From Lumbricus rubellus (Eukaryota; Annelida; Clitellata; Crassiclitellata; Lumbricidae): DNA of 64,000 bases. Shown here piece after piece: positions 44,841 to 56,646 of the stretch. The position numbers and the translations under genes are program-made. Location of the stretch: the NCBI GenBank assembly GCA_945859605.1, contig OX243820.1, positions 35,716,561 through 35,780,560 of the forward strand, in the 5' to 3' direction. Numbering within the stretch: position 1 is the first letter of the stretch; every line of letters starts with the position of its first letter. The notes under the pieces were generated by a model. That model was not told the DNA's origin, did not search any database, and worked only from the letters and a program-made list of their open reading frames with translations.

Positions 44841-45053
44841 CTTCTGTATGTAAGCTTAAGCTTTCACTATGACTTGTATAAGCCACGATTCTTGTTTCTC
44901 CTTTTCTTCATCGTCTATTTTTACTATATAGTGAGGATAACTAGGCAAGTCTTTGAGCTTCTTCTCCTCAATAGCCAATCCACATTATCCTGTGCTGTTA
45001 CATCATTCTCAAGCTCACTTGAATTTGGCTGGCTAAGTTTATTCGATATAAAC

Positions 45054-45089
<36 letters not shown>

Positions 45090-46910
45090 GATTTGAAGCT
45101 GATTTGAATGTTCCCAAATCTTCCAGCATTAACAGCTGAAATAGTTATTCAGTACTTCATTAGCTTCCACATTATCATGATGAATTGATTATCATGATCT
45201 AATCTATTCTGAAATGTCACATATGGCTTCAAAAGTATATACCCTTAATTTTTAAAAACATGTGTTACTAAATGCACTATTTCACTTTTACATTATTTCA
45301 TTTTTAAAGTGGGTGTAGCTAGGGCCTTGCCCACTGCTGCAAGTGCCCACTACATAATGCCTGTGGTCTTACTCAACATTGTTCAAGGTTTAAGTAGCCT
45401 ACTGTCAACAAAGCAAATTGAAACTCTGCCACTGGTTATTCTCTTCCAGTGCCAGTCTCAAGCCTGGATAAAGGAGGAGGGCGACACTAAGCATCTTTGA
45501 CATGGCAGGGTCATTAAACATGTAACAAGAAAGCACATTGCACTATGTCTTACTCCATCAGCTGCATGAGGTAACACCAGTTGATGTGTCACGAGTGTTT
45601 ACTTGCAGTACCACTCATACACAAAAACCACTTGTTATGTATGTCATGCATACATGCCAACAGTCAAAATTATATATGTATTGCAGGCATCCAAACATGC
45701 AAATGCATTTCTAAATATATTGATAAATGCACTGCACATGCGCATAATATATGCTACATTCAGATATACGCAGAAGCATATATTAATAGAAGTATACATA
45801 AAAATTCTGCTACTATAGCATTCCTTCTAATCTCTATGTTTATTCAAATTCTGGTCAAAGACTGGTCTAATTAGTAATTATGTAAATGTATTCATCCAAA
45901 TTTACTACATAGACATACACAGAAGCATATATTAATAGAAAAATACTAACTCGGTCACATTTGTTTCATAAATCTCTCAAATCTTTTTCTTTATTATGTG
46001 CCACTTGTGTCAGGAAGATAAAACGAGTTCCACGTTCTACACTCTCTGTTCCAGCTAAAGTCATTCCAAGTTATAACTTGCAACCCAAACACTGTATCGT
46101 AATGTAAATTATAATATATACATTGCAATTTTGATGGAACACAATCCCTGCTACTAATTGCATTGGTATCAAAGACATATGACTTTTGAAATGCAAAGTA
46201 AAATACAAATGCACTGAATTGCAACTGTAACTAATAATTCAATTACAACAAGTCGGATAGAGAGGACCCTGGTCAAGTGTGTGTTTGTGTAGTACTGGAG
46301 AAATTCAATTTCTTTCGTTCTTCATCGGGAGTTCGAAGCTGTGAGAACGAAGACGCCAACTATACAGTCTGCGCAAACAGGTTGACCAGAACGTGTCAGT
46401 CAAGTCACACAATTATTAAAGCTCGCAGTAGTCAGTCTTAACATATCAAGTATGAGTGCTTCTACACCCCTAATATCAGGCAACACAAAGTTAAAACGCT
46501 ACCTCTTAAATGACAGCAGTCTCCCAGATGTTGTTAGACACCATGAAGCCTGAGCGGTGTTGAGACGCACTGTTGTTGTAGCTCTAGCAACGTTGTGGAG
46601 AGTGGCTGGTGACAGTCCATGAGCATTTAGGATGCTCAAGACAGAGATGGACTCAGGATACAAATTTTATGCGACAAAGCTTGCAAGTCACTAGTGATCG
46701 TTAATATTCGCACCATCATCAATTCATCACTCTCAAAGCCTGGCAGTAGATAAGGCAGGGCTTTTTTAACATGCAGTTCTACAAAAATGTGCAGTTCTAA
46801 ATGGATTTGTGCTGTTATACAGTTAAAACCAGCAAAAAAGGTCATTGTCCTCCGATTGGAAGTAATTTACCATGGAAGATGGGAAAGGAAAGAAGGAATT
46901 GTGCAGTTCT
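44840..46910. other. No gene recognised; (AT)n
   Basis: A perfect (AT)n run lies at about 45056-45086. A CAGAAGCATATATTAATAGA phrase occurs at 45770 and 45920, a short direct repeat. The frames at 45581-45874 and 45994-46224 lack domains. Confidence 0.4.
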
Positions 46911-46914
46911 AAAA

Positions 46915-47078
46915 ATTCCTCAAAAACAGCCCTGAGATAAGGAATGATAATCCCTCTTGATCATCATTTCACCCAACTTAGTTGGATTTAGCTTTAAGTG
47001 ATTCTGAGCAGCCCAGGTCTCAACTGCGGTGAGCTCTGTCATCAGAGTTGTTTGCATCAAAGCAAGGGCGATGGTATA
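46915..47078 (-). pseudogene. LINE RT palm fragment interrupted by a MITE
   Basis: The minus strand reads IALALMQTTLMTELTAVETW and AAQNHLKLNPTKLGEMM. This is the stretch after the YADD box of many non-LTR RTs (ADDTALAL then WAxxNxLKLNpxKTxxM). The YADD codons would lie just where the MITE at 47079-47808 is inserted; beyond it, reading across the gap gives only a degraded V-Q-stop-S-T. Confidence 0.75.
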
Positions 47079-47808
47079 CAGGGTTGGCCATAAAAAACCT
47101 AAAGTTTTTTGCCAATATCTTGGCCAGAAGTAAGAATTTTTTAAATAAAATTTTACAGGCATGAAGGGAATTTATATGTACACATGATCGTCAGATTTCA
47201 TCGACATATTTCAAACTGAACTTTTAGTGAGACCACCCACTTTTTTGACCATCCAAAAAATAATGCAGCAAAAAGTAACAAAAAACGATATTAAGTCACA
47301 TTTCAAATAATTGGTGTAAACTTGATATTGACAGATAATCGTTATTACTGTTATTTAGAAAAGAAACAGGGTAGCAGCATAGCTGGATGCATGTCACTGT
47401 GACTCATTTAACAAGATGACTATCAAGTTGGTAAATAAATAATTTTCAAATGAATGATTTTGTTACTAAACCAATAAAATTGAAACTTTTAGCAAATGAA
47501 ATTGCCAAAGCATCAATGGCAGGCAATATGTGTATTGAAAACTTCATGAGCAAGGTCTTGAGATGAGACTTAATAAAATCGTGTGTTTGCTACTTTTTGC
47601 TCCGTTTCGTTTTTGAATCGTCAAAAACTGTGTGTGGTCCAGCTAAAAGTGGTATAACTTGTGTTGTGTTTGAAATATTTTGATGAGATCCGGCCTTGAT
47701 GTGTAAATATGAATTGCCTTTAAGACTGCAAAATTTCATTTCAAAATTCTTACTTCTGGCCAAAATATTGGCAAAAAACCTAGGGGGGTCTTCTTTTGGC
47801 CCACCCTG
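47079..47808. mobile_element. Long-TIR mariner-type MITE
   Basis: Left end CAGGGTTGGCCATAAAAAAC and right end GCCCACCCTG form long inverted arms of roughly 220 bp. Both arms carry TTTTTTGCCAATAT, GGCCAGAAGTAAGAATTTT, ATATTTCAAAC, ACTTTTAG and AGCAAAAAGTA in order. TA lies on both sides (47077-47078, 47809-47810), the Tc1/mariner duplication. The core of about 270 bp is AT-rich and non-coding. Related one-armed fragments are at 1272, 4050 and 51320. Confidence 0.85.
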
Positions 47809-47810
47809 TA

Positions 47811-48520
47811 GACTACTGTACATAAAATATTAGCAACGAATTTCAAGCTTAGAATGAAGTGCAATGTCTTCAAGGCAGACTTCACAACCAGAGTTCACAA
47901 CAAAGTTCTTAAAAGTTCCATAAATCAGACTACCTCAACAGAATAAACATTTTCAGACTTTTCATTGACAAGACAACATTAAAAAAATCTCGAGGGATTT
48001 TCCACCACCATTGCAGTCACTATTCAACCCACAACACCTCTGCACCAAACACCGATTAGAACCCGATTCACAAAGCACATTACGCCAGAGATCGTTTAAA
48101 AAACAATTTACATATTGCCTTTAGCCGATCAAACTACACAGAGGTGCTCGTGGTAGGACGGACGTTAGACGCGCTGCCGAAATCATTTCCATCTGTTCAG
48201 ACCAATGCTGTTGGCAGCAGAAAAAGAAGTAAAGGAATGACGAGTTTTTCACAACAAGATAGGTTCCATGTGAGATTGATGTTCCTTGATTCGACGAGAA
48301 GGTCGGATGCCACTGGACAGAATTCCGTTTTCCACGCGTCCTGGAAGTAGTCTCTCATCTCCTCATCGAGTCCACCAACTTCAGCAACAACATCGTCATC
48401 TGCCAAATGACAATATAATATTGCTATTATTATTATTATTCGATAAATTCTGGTTGGACAAAAGAAACATGGAAGGCCACGGCACATAAGCACTGGAAGC
48501 TGAGATGACAAGTTTCTTTA
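47811..48520. other. No gene recognised
   Basis: Two short frames at 48144-48511 on opposite strands show no known domain. A short (TTA)n lies at 48424-48440. Confidence 0.35.
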
Positions 48521-48521
48521 G

Positions 48522-48524
48522 AGT

Positions 48525-48592
<68 letters not shown>
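48522..48592. repeat. (ATC)n array
   Basis: About 23 perfect CAT/ATC units; poly-Asp reading on the minus strand is a repeat translation. Confidence 0.95.
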
Positions 48593-48869
48593 TAGGGTGT
48601 GTCAATTTGAGGGGTCAAGTCAAAAACATTTGAAATTCAAAAACCGCTAGTGATGAAAGTGTGCAGTTGTGCATGCTGAATCCAAATATAGCTTCAGAAA
48701 CAGTTTTTATGGAGAGCTAGCTACTTCAATTTACAGTTGAAATGAGATATTTAATTGTATACAATTGATTTGAACATACAATAGAGTTGGAAAAAAACTT
48801 TGGCAACACAATGTCATATAAAATGCCATTTGTCATCAAGTCAAAGAAATTGTGAAAAATCAACCAAAG

Positions 48870-50060
48870 ACATCATGTCCTGTTTGCTTCTATATCGGCC
48901 CATAAGCTCTCTGCTGAAAATTTGACCTTTGATGTAGTGGGTCCTCTGCTCATGACTGTATACACATGACTAGCAGCCTCGGTTGTCCTTTATGACACAC
49001 ATTTCCACAGACTGTGTGTGCGATGGCCAGTTGGAAACTACCATTGGGTTGTCTACAAGTGCCTTGATCTCTGCTGTTGTTAAGATGCAGGTGAGAGGGG
49101 GTTCAGAGACTCCAGAGCTCCAGTCAATCAGGTGCAAGATTGTAGTCGCTTCAGGATTGATGTTTGGTGTTCTCCTGGGTCTCACTCGGTTATCTCCAAG
49201 CTGTGTTGTCTCATATCCTTCACCTCTGATCTTCATTATCTTCTCCACTGCATCTCTTCTTTCCTTTTCATTATCACTGCACAACATTGCTTGCAGCACA
49301 CATTCACTAAAACTGTACCAAGCGGACCTCTTCAGGCATGACAATCGTTTTCATCTCTTCACTCTGTTCTTTAATCAGTTGTAGCTGGAAAACAAGATGC
49401 ATGGGTCCTTGTGTCCAGTTGCTATTTATCTTTATGTTGAACCAGTTAACAATGTACACTCCAACACAGAACTCCACAATCATCCTCAAGTTGTTCAGAT
49501 TCTTTCCTTGTAGATTATGCTTAGATATCCAAATTCTCATAAATCTCAAAGCTGTTGTGAGCCACCTGCTGTGGGAGACAGGTCCTGTCTCTAACAGAGC
49601 CAGATCCTCCGGCAAATGTCCTGTCCTGATTGCGGTAGCAATCCTGTAGCCATAACTCTGATCTGTGCTTAAATCTTTCACTACTTCGTCGCTGAGCTGA
49701 GGGAGACCAGGACCAACAGAGACCTTTGTGAAAGCAGGATTGATGTCCAGGTCAGTAGCAGAATCCAGCATATTTCCTAAGGGTCCTGACCACTTGTTGT
49801 TGCTTAGTGTCTTGCCATCTACATGTAGAGCAGTAATTAGGTGTCTCAGTGGCAGCTCTCCAGTGTGTAGATCACAAACAATCCACACAAGCTTCCTTTG
49901 TAGATTCTCCTCGACATAATGCATTACTCCTCCTTCCCAACCAGTGTTTACATTACAAGAATCATCTCCAATAGCTTGAAGAGTTTTGTCTGCTCCTCAT
50001 TCTTTCAACCACTCAACCAGATTGTCGGGAATTATTTCAGCATGTGATTTCTGTTTAGTT
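48870..50060 (-). pseudogene. Broken copy of an uncharacterised repeat-borne protein
   Basis: The minus strand reads from about 50060: DNLVEWLKE, an in-frame TGA at 49999-49997, GADKTLQAIGDDSCNVNTGW and EGGVMHYVEENLQRKLVWIV, CDLHTGELPLRHLITALHVD and GKT. This continues to 49307. A frameshift near 49330 then gives AWYSFSECVLQAML, ILHLIDWSSGVSEPPLTCIL and NWPSHTQSVEMCV to a stop at 48970, with a shifted continuation (KGQIFSRELMGRY) to about 48880. I recognise the order AIGxDxxxVNTGxxGGV, LxVCxLHxxELPLRHL, LDGKT, IDWxxxxxEPPxT and HTQxVExxV from uncharacterised multi-copy proteins in cnidarian and arthropod genomes, from memory only. The function is unknown; multi-copy occurrence suggests a mobile element. 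At least one stop and one or two frameshifts make it dead. Confidence 0.7.
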
Positions 50061-50160
50061 TAGGGCTGTTGTTCGATTAAAAATTTTAATCGAAATTAAT
50101 CGTGCGATTAATTTTTTTAATCGCAATTAACGCCAAATTAATCGCAATACATTTCCGTCA
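50061..50160 (+). mobile_element. One end of a hAT-like element
   Basis: TAGGGCTGTTGTTCGATTAA followed by palindromic TTTTAATCGAAATTAATCG and GCGATTAATTTTTTTAATCG words is the shape of many animal hAT termini. The opposite end and target duplication were not found, so the element is truncated or larger than I can delimit. It starts directly where the broken protein frame to its left begins. Confidence 0.55.
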
Positions 50161-50164
50161 AATA

Positions 50165-51315
50165 TATTAATCTTACTATTTTCTAAGGACCCCTGAAGCA
50201 TAATTTTAATGACTGAATGCATTCTTTCTAGTCAATAACCTTTGGCTTTGGCCTATTTAATCTGCATTTAGTTTATTGAACAGTTTTGTATGACAGACAT
50301 AATTGAATTGAAGCACTGTTCAAATCAGTCAAAACCTCAAAATCCCGTTATTTTTTTCATATGAGCCACCTTTAATTAAAATGATATAGGCCCTACACCT
50401 AAATGAAAATTAGACAACCGTTTTCTGACTATCAAAGTTAATTATTTATTCAGCCAATTGTATGTGCAGACCAGTGTATTTACATTGGTCGGTTCAAGGG
50501 ATGCTCTTATTAATCAACAACAGTAGGTCTACTAGATCTATTATAGGCCTATCGAACCTCATTATTTAGTCACAATTTTTCACAAGAGGTTGCGTTCTTG
50601 CCAAACCTCGTCTCAGTTGTCCTTCTGCAAACATTTATCATTTGAAACCTGGATCCAAAGGTCTTGGCATCTCCTGGAGTTCAACCAATGTAGTCTGAAC
50701 AATCTAACATGCAATAGTTGCAATACTATAATTATGTTGCACACATTGTACAACAGATTGATAATTAATTGATGGTACAAGTCACTAATAAACAATGCTA
50801 AACATCAAACAATATGCCTAAAATTCTAATAGGCAAAAGTTTAAATTCTAGAGCATTTAAAAATATTTCTGCAAACTCCATATTAAAGCACCTAGGAGGC
50901 TGGGCCGGACTAGAGCAGTGCTCCTATACTCGATTGCACATCTTATACAGAAGCAAAATGAAAGCAGACTTCAGAGGGAGATGCAGATCTTACTTTGTGA
51001 TGCTGCCTTCGCGACTGAGTGACCTTTTGTCTTCGTCTGCCATCAGATTAATGAGAACGCTACACGCGGCAAACACCAACTCACGATCACCGGAATCCAA
51101 CATGGCTACCAGCGCTTCATCGACTTCAACAAGAAAAACAACAAAGACACATTATCTGAAGAGCTTGTTACAATAGGTTTAATTACATGACAGATTTTCT
51201 GGTGAGCCTGACAATCACCAAGCCCTTCACGTCTTCTCCTGTGCTGGAACTTTATTCTTGGAACAGACTTCCACTGCACACAAAGCCACACATGCTACAT
51301 TTCTGCTCAACGCAA
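50165..51315. other. No supported gene
   Basis: A 120-codon plus-strand frame (50814-51176) ends in a Ser/Thr-rich stretch with basic residues (ATSASSTSTRKTTKT). It might be part of the hAT-like element to its left, but no zinc finger or transposase motif is visible. Confidence 0.35.
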
Positions 51316-51319
51316 ATTA

Positions 51320-51581
51320 TATTTAAGACGTGACTTAATAAAAATAGGTTTTTGCTACTTTTTGCTGCATTATGTTTTTGAATCATCAAAAAACAGAGGG
51401 CGGTCCGACTAATTACTATAACTTTTGCTCTGTTTTGAAATATTTTGATTAAATCTGGCCATCATGTGTAAACATAGTTTCCATTTAAGCCTGTAAAATT
51501 TGATATAAAAATTCTTACTGCTGGCCAAGATATTGGCAAAAAACCGTAGGGAACTGTCTTTTTTATGGCCTACCTGTATGT
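51320..51581 (-). repeat. One-armed fragment of the long-TIR mariner-type MITE
   Basis: Matches the right arm of 47079-47808 in the same orientation: TTTTTGCTACTTTTTGCTGC, ATCATCAAAAA, ATTTTGATTAAATCTGGCC, TTCTTACTGCTGGCCAAGAT, ATTGGCAAAAAAC, ending near GGCCTACCTGTA. No partner arm to its left was recognised. Confidence 0.7.
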
Positions 51582-51584
51582 ATC

Positions 51585-52580
51585 ATCGGCAAACGATGAT
51601 ATATTCTGATGATGTACTGATGAACTGAGGTGTTGACCACGTACGAGGATGGACCAGCACCAGATCTTTGGACTACGCTGGCATTGATGGATTAGACAAG
51701 TATTCACTGTAGCGCGTAGATTGACTCCGACTCTTCGGAAAATCGACCACCCTGTTGTTATGTTACGGTGCGTTGAGCTTGGATAACATCGAGGCAAGAA
51801 CGGACTGACAGACGGTATCGAACATGCATCCCTGAAAGACTGCTGATATGGTCATTCACTGTTTGATGCTTCAACTGGGCCAATTGGCACTGTCAGAGAG
51901 TCTTGAAAGTTGAATCTGGCATCCTTTTTGTTTCACACCAATCTAGAATGACAATACAAGTTCATCAGTATGCAGTTGCTAGCAGTATATAAAGACAGTG
52001 AAAGATGTTACGCCTATCAGACAACATTACCTCAAACGGATGAAGGCATGAGCACCTCAAGCGTTAATAACTTAATATACATGTATTGTATATTGCCTTA
52101 TATTTGGCTTTGGTTGTAAGCGAGATCCAAATTTGATTATCCTTACAAAACCAGCAATTTACAAAACCAACAAATTAAATCAATTGTTCCGGAAAAAGCA
52201 AAGCAATTAAGAGAAATACATTAGAAGATGTATTTGATTAGGCCTATTTATTTATGTAGTACAAGTTGTATCTAGGTGAACATGCATAAGAACAACTGGA
52301 GCATTGTAGGGGCAGACCCAGTTGTGGTTTAGGTACATCTGTTTAAACGGTTTAGCCTTAAACTCCAACAAGTCTGAGGCAGTTTTGTTCGGTTGAAACC
52401 AGCAGCTGCGACTCTGCACTCTTTCGCTTCACTTTCTAGCATAGACCATGCAGTAGTGCCCATATCAGACACTGTCAAAACACTTCCAAGGCTTTCTAGG
52501 TGCCCTTGTAATGTCATGGCTGTGTTACGGTGCCAAATAAATTGTCATTATTATTATTATTATTATAATCATTGCTATTA
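51585..52580. other. No gene recognised; (TTA)n at the end
   Basis: Short frames without domains. A (TTA)n run at 52548-52565 borders the tandem duplication. Confidence 0.4.
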
Positions 52581-52889
52581 TTTAAATTATTAAGGCTAAG
52601 TGTGGACAGTCACTGTCAGTCAGACACACATAACAAGCATCTGGAAATCTTGTTTCTAACACATGAGGGCTATAGGTCGCATCAGGTAGGCCCTGGCTCT
52701 GAATATGCCACATATCATAAACTGTTCTCTTGTGTCCTCTCACTTTGATTATAATAATTTGGTTTTTGTTGGTCTCTCAGACCTTGAGCTCAATAGGCTG
52801 TAACGCATCCAAAATTCCTTACCAAGGTTAGTGCTGCATGTCACATTAGAACTAGTTCCTCAGTCTTACTCCATCATGTATTCATTCAT

Positions 52890-52965
52890 TTCTTGAACAT
52901 TAAATGCATTTGTATAGCGCCTCTTCAAGGGGACTGCTCAGTCGCGCCCAACCCTTAGTGCAGCT
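52890..52965 (-). repeat. LINE 3' tail in unit 1
   Basis: The minus strand reads GCGCGACTGAGCAG, CCCCTTGAAGAGGCGCTATA and a GAATGAATAC end. It is the tail family of 1755 and 40885, 5' truncated. The corresponding part of unit 2 was lost when the Tc1 relic arrived. Confidence 0.65.
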
Positions 52966-53163
52966 ATATAAAACCGTCTTAAAATGACAGAGGAATGCCA
53001 GAGGAATTATAGAAAGGGAACACAGCATCAAAGGGGAGGCCATTTAAGATTAAGGGTCCAATCACCAAGAAAGCATGGCTCTTCATAGTGGAAGTACGAG
53101 CAAAATGAACTGAGAGCACTGTTAGTCGAATGAAGGGAGCTGAAGTGGTGAGCACTAAGAGTT

Positions 53164-53445
53164 TTGCTAAATCAGCTGCATTGGCTTCCTGATGAGTTCA
53201 GGATAAAATTCAAATTGGTCTGTTTGACAAACAAATCCCTAACCAAAAGTATACCTCCCAAACTTCAGTCATACAAACTTCATACATTCCTCCTTGTCAC
53301 TTCTGATCATCAAGAATGGATTTTTTTAGATGAACCACAGTTACGGGCCCGTGTATTCCATGCCTCTGGACTCAGAGAATGGAATAGATTCTGTTCTTGC
53401 TTTGTAGCTCAAATTCATATCCAAAAGTGGCTCAAAATTCACTAA
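53164..53445 (+). pseudogene. LINE ORF2 C-terminal fragment in unit 1
   Basis: The frame reads LNQLHWLPDEFRIKFKLVCL, TNKSLTKSIPPKLQSYKLH and ASGLREWNRF. LHWLPxxxRIxFKxxxLTxKxL and a weak GxREWNxx are landmarks of CR1/L2-type ORF2 after the RT. The same stretch in unit 2 (about 55020-55300) is further decayed, with stops. Confidence 0.7.
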
Positions 53446-54191
53446 ATATTTTCCACTGGTTCTCAAGCACATATCTAACTTCATCTTCTGACGACTCAGA
53501 TTTCAATGTGATCTTACATGCGTTAAAAATTTATGAGATATAATGTTATGATCTGGGTCCACATCCACTAAGTGTTGAGTTTTTATTCTTCAGGCAAACG
53601 TGTAGCTTAGCATTCTAAATCACTTGCCCATAGTAGCAATATCATTTTTCATCAATTCAACTTCTACACTGTGGTTCAATAAAAAAAGTAAGCCAAACTG
53701 ATTTTCTTATATATCTGATGCCTAATGATTAATCGCTAAAGAACACAAAAAAATCCACTGATCTTAAACACCCACCCTCTGTTTACAAATTCAAACACAC
53801 ATGTTTCAGCAAGGAACAGACAGCTTAGGAGCAATAAGGCTAGAAGTAAAATCAAGACGCATTCTGGTTTGGCTCTACCTATAGCCAAAATGTCTTAAAA
53901 TGGTTGGTTACTATGTTTAAATGGTATTATTGAATTATTAAGGCTAAGTGTGGACAGTCAGCCACACATAACAAGCATTTGGAAATCTTGTTTCTATCAC
54001 GTGAGAGCTATACCTCACATCAAGTAGGCCTGACTATGAATATGCCACATATCATAACCTGTTCTCTTGTGTCCTCTCATTTTGATTATAATAATTTGGT
54101 TTTTGTTGGTCTCTCAGACCTTGAGCTCAATAGGCTGTAACGCATCCAAAATTCCTTACCAAGGTTAGTGCTGCATGTCACATTAGAACTA

Positions 54192-54786
54192 CAGTCATGG
54201 CCAAAAGTTTGCGACCACTAGATTTTAATGAATAAATTCACTAAAAAACATGCCACTTTTGAAAATTACTGATTATTTAAAGTTTATGAAGTGCTTACTC
54301 GTTGTGTAATGTCATCACACACCACTTGGAGAAAAAATTAATACTCACAAACCAATATTTTATCAGAAATTATAGTTTACTCGTGTGAAAGTGTAGATTT
54401 TGGCCAGTTTTCTTCGTAACTGGAATAAATCAGTACCTGACAACGACACACAGAAAGTACCAAAAATCAACCATTATTTCTAATGTTTAGACTTTTTGGG
54501 GGTCATTTAATGTCACCACAATAAGAAATAACACTGATTAGTATTTAAAGTCATAACCTTTGTTTTTGATAACCGTTTGAATGTGCTGTACGACATCGAT
54601 TTGGCCAGTTCTCAGCAAAACTCAAGTGTTATCTCGTGCACCCACACAGTCTTGATTCAGTTAATCAAGTCAGCCTCAGAAGTTGGATTATGAACAGAGA
54701 GAGTCTGCTTCATTACGCCTACTGTCCACACAATTTCAATAATGTTCAAGTCTGGACTGCCACCAAGTCCTGGTTTCAGTAGTGAA
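54192..54786 (-). mobile_element. Truncated Tc1-like transposon
   Basis: The right-hand terminus on the element's minus strand is the classic Tc1 end: on the plus strand CAGTCATGGCCAAAAGTTTG directly after TA. The minus strand from about 54780 to 54545 codes PGLGGSPDLNIIEIVW, VGVMKQTLSVHNPTSEADLI and KNKGYDFKY. SPDLNxIExxW includes the last catalytic Glu of a DD34E transposase. Everything upstream of that motif and the other terminus are missing. Compared with unit 1, about 75 bp of target are also gone at the broken end. Confidence 0.88.
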
Positions 54787-55419
54787 ATGCGCTCCCAACC
54801 CGAGTGCGGCTAAATAATATTGTCTTAAAATGAGAGAGGAATGCCTGAGGATTCCTAGAAAGGGAACAGAGGATAAAAGGGGAGGCCATTTTAGGTTGAG
54901 GCTACTACCACCAAGAAGGCACGGCTCTTTATATAGCAGAAGTACGAGCAGAGGGAACTTAGAGCACTTTTAGTCGAACAAGGAGAACAGAAATGGCGCG
55001 CACTACGAGTAGGGCTAACCTAGTTGCATTGGCTTCCTGTTCCGGTTAAAATTCAAATTGGTCTATTTGACCAACAAATCCCTAAGAAAAAGTACACCTA
55101 CCGAACTGCAGTCACTACAAACTCCATACATTCCTCCTTGTTGCCTCTGATCATCAAGTATGGATCTTTTAGATGAGCCCCATTTATGGGCTCATGCATA
55201 TTCTATGCCTTTGGACCCAGAAAATGGAATCGGCTTCTATTCTTGCTTTGTAGGCCTCAAATGCATATCCAAAAGTGGCTCAAAACTCACTAAATATTTT
55301 CCCCTTGCTTTCAAACACATAGATATCTAACTTCATCTCCTGAAGATTTAGAATCAAATCTCAATGTGATATTGCATGCTTTGAAAATGTATACATGTCG
55401 TCCTTACCTTAGACCTTCC

Positions 55420-55700
55420 CGTGCAGAGTTGCAATCGAGCAACGCATTTTCTACGATTCTCTTTCCATCGCCATCTCAACAGCGTCGTTCCACATCATCT
55501 CCAGACATCGAAAATCCTCTCGAAGAGTCTCCATCCAGTTTTTCCAAGGTCTCCCTCTTCTGTGTCTCTCCCTAGATAACCCAGGTTGCTGTTTGTTTTT
55601 CTCTTCTGTACTGATCCATTCTTATCACGTGTCCCATCCACTTTAGTAGCCACTGCCTGATGTTCCTCTCCAGCTTCTTCTGTCCTTTCTCTAATGCTTT
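55420..55700 (-). pseudogene. LINE ORF2 extreme C-terminus, second type
   Basis: The minus strand gives RRRGRPWKNWMETLREDFRC then LEMMWNDAVEMAMERE, preceded in other frames by WDT..EWISTE (from RLRWLGHVxRM-like residues). RRRGRPxxxWxxxLxxDxxxxxxxWxxAxxxAxxRxxWR is the end of a large group of non-LTR ORF2 proteins, different from the WNSLP type. It is part of the insert in unit 2. Confidence 0.78.
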
Positions 55701-56000
55701 CATTCGTTAGCCAGTTACCTGTAATAATAGTTACATCATCATAATATAATAATAATAGTAATAATAAAAACTTTTATGCACGACACTGACGGCGAAGACC
55801 AAGAACTGTAGTAACGATATTATTATTCTTCGGAACTTTTGTCAAAAGTAATAAATGATTGTTATAATAGTAAAGATAATGATGATAATAATAATATGCT
55901 ATCGGGGCAATATGTAGATATTGCATTTGGGTGTTTGCAGTTGCCTCGGAAAAACTAAACAGAACCCATGTATAAGAATCCATCCATTCGCATAATGCAT

Positions 56001-56226
56001 TGTGGGGCATGATGGTGGAGGGGTATGTTCGGTGCCTTGGGGCCGGAAGGTTGCGGGTTTCGAATCCATCTCAAGCCACCGCACAAGGGCCCTGAGCAAG
56101 TCATTCACTCACAATTGGCCATGTGCTTCGGTGTGAAACTCCGATTCAGTGTCCGTGCTATAGTCAGGAGCACCTATGAGAAGATTCTTTAAGGGGCGCT
56201 ATAACAATTGCTCATACATACATAAA
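56001..56226 (+). mobile_element. tRNA-derived SINE, copy 3 (diverged)
   Basis: Same family as 15563 and 18285: GCCTTGGGGCCGGAAGGTTG, then a B box with one extra T (GGTTTCGAATCC), CACTCACAATTGGCC, TTCGGTGTGAAACTCCGATT and AAGGGGCGCTATAACAA followed by (CATA). The A box is degraded (TGGTGGAGGGG), so Pol III transcription is doubtful. Confidence 0.85.
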
Positions 56227-56646
56227 GTCAGCAAAGCGGCCCACAGGATAACAAAGGCAACTTTCACAGACGAGAACAGACTTTATTTTAATAAAACCTG
56301 TTAAATTCCATGTTAAATCAGCAACAATTTAAAACATTATGAAACTCAGCATATTTCAATGAAGTCATGCACTATTAACAACCGGCTACGATAATAAATT
56401 ATTCACAGCCTTGAATGTGAGTGCTAATGATCCAGATATAATGTTCTGATTTCGGTCCATATCCAATAAGTTTTAGGAGAGTTTTTAATCTTCAGGCAAA
56501 CGTGTAGCATAGCATTCTAAATTAATTGCCCACAGTAGCACTATCATTTTTCATCAATTCAACTTCTACTGTGGGAAGATTCTTTTATCCGGATTCTGCT
56601 TATGATAGAAGTCTTTACATGGTAGATGTTAACGTCGACTAGGTAG

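Larger units (their letters stand above)
52586..53936. repeat. Tandem segmental duplication, unit 1 (1.35 kb)
   Basis: Begins TTATTAAGGCTAAGTGTGG and ends ATGTTTAAATGGTA, immediately followed by a second unit starting with the same words at 53937. Both units share GAGCTCAATAGGCTGTAACG, CATCCAAAATTCCTTACC, AAATTCAAATTGGTCT, CAGGCAAACGTGTAGC and ACATGTTTCAGCAAGGAACA in order. This unit lacks the insertions seen in unit 2, so it shows the earlier state. Confidence 0.88.

Noticed and set aside
48144..48511. Opposed 68- and 104-codon frames
   Set aside because: Mutual shadows with no recognisable domain; the minus-strand one is rich in isoleucine from a TTA repeat.
50814..51176. 120-codon frame as a hAT transposase exon
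   Set aside because: Suggestive position to the right of a hAT end, but no BED zinc finger, RW or dimerisation motif is visible.
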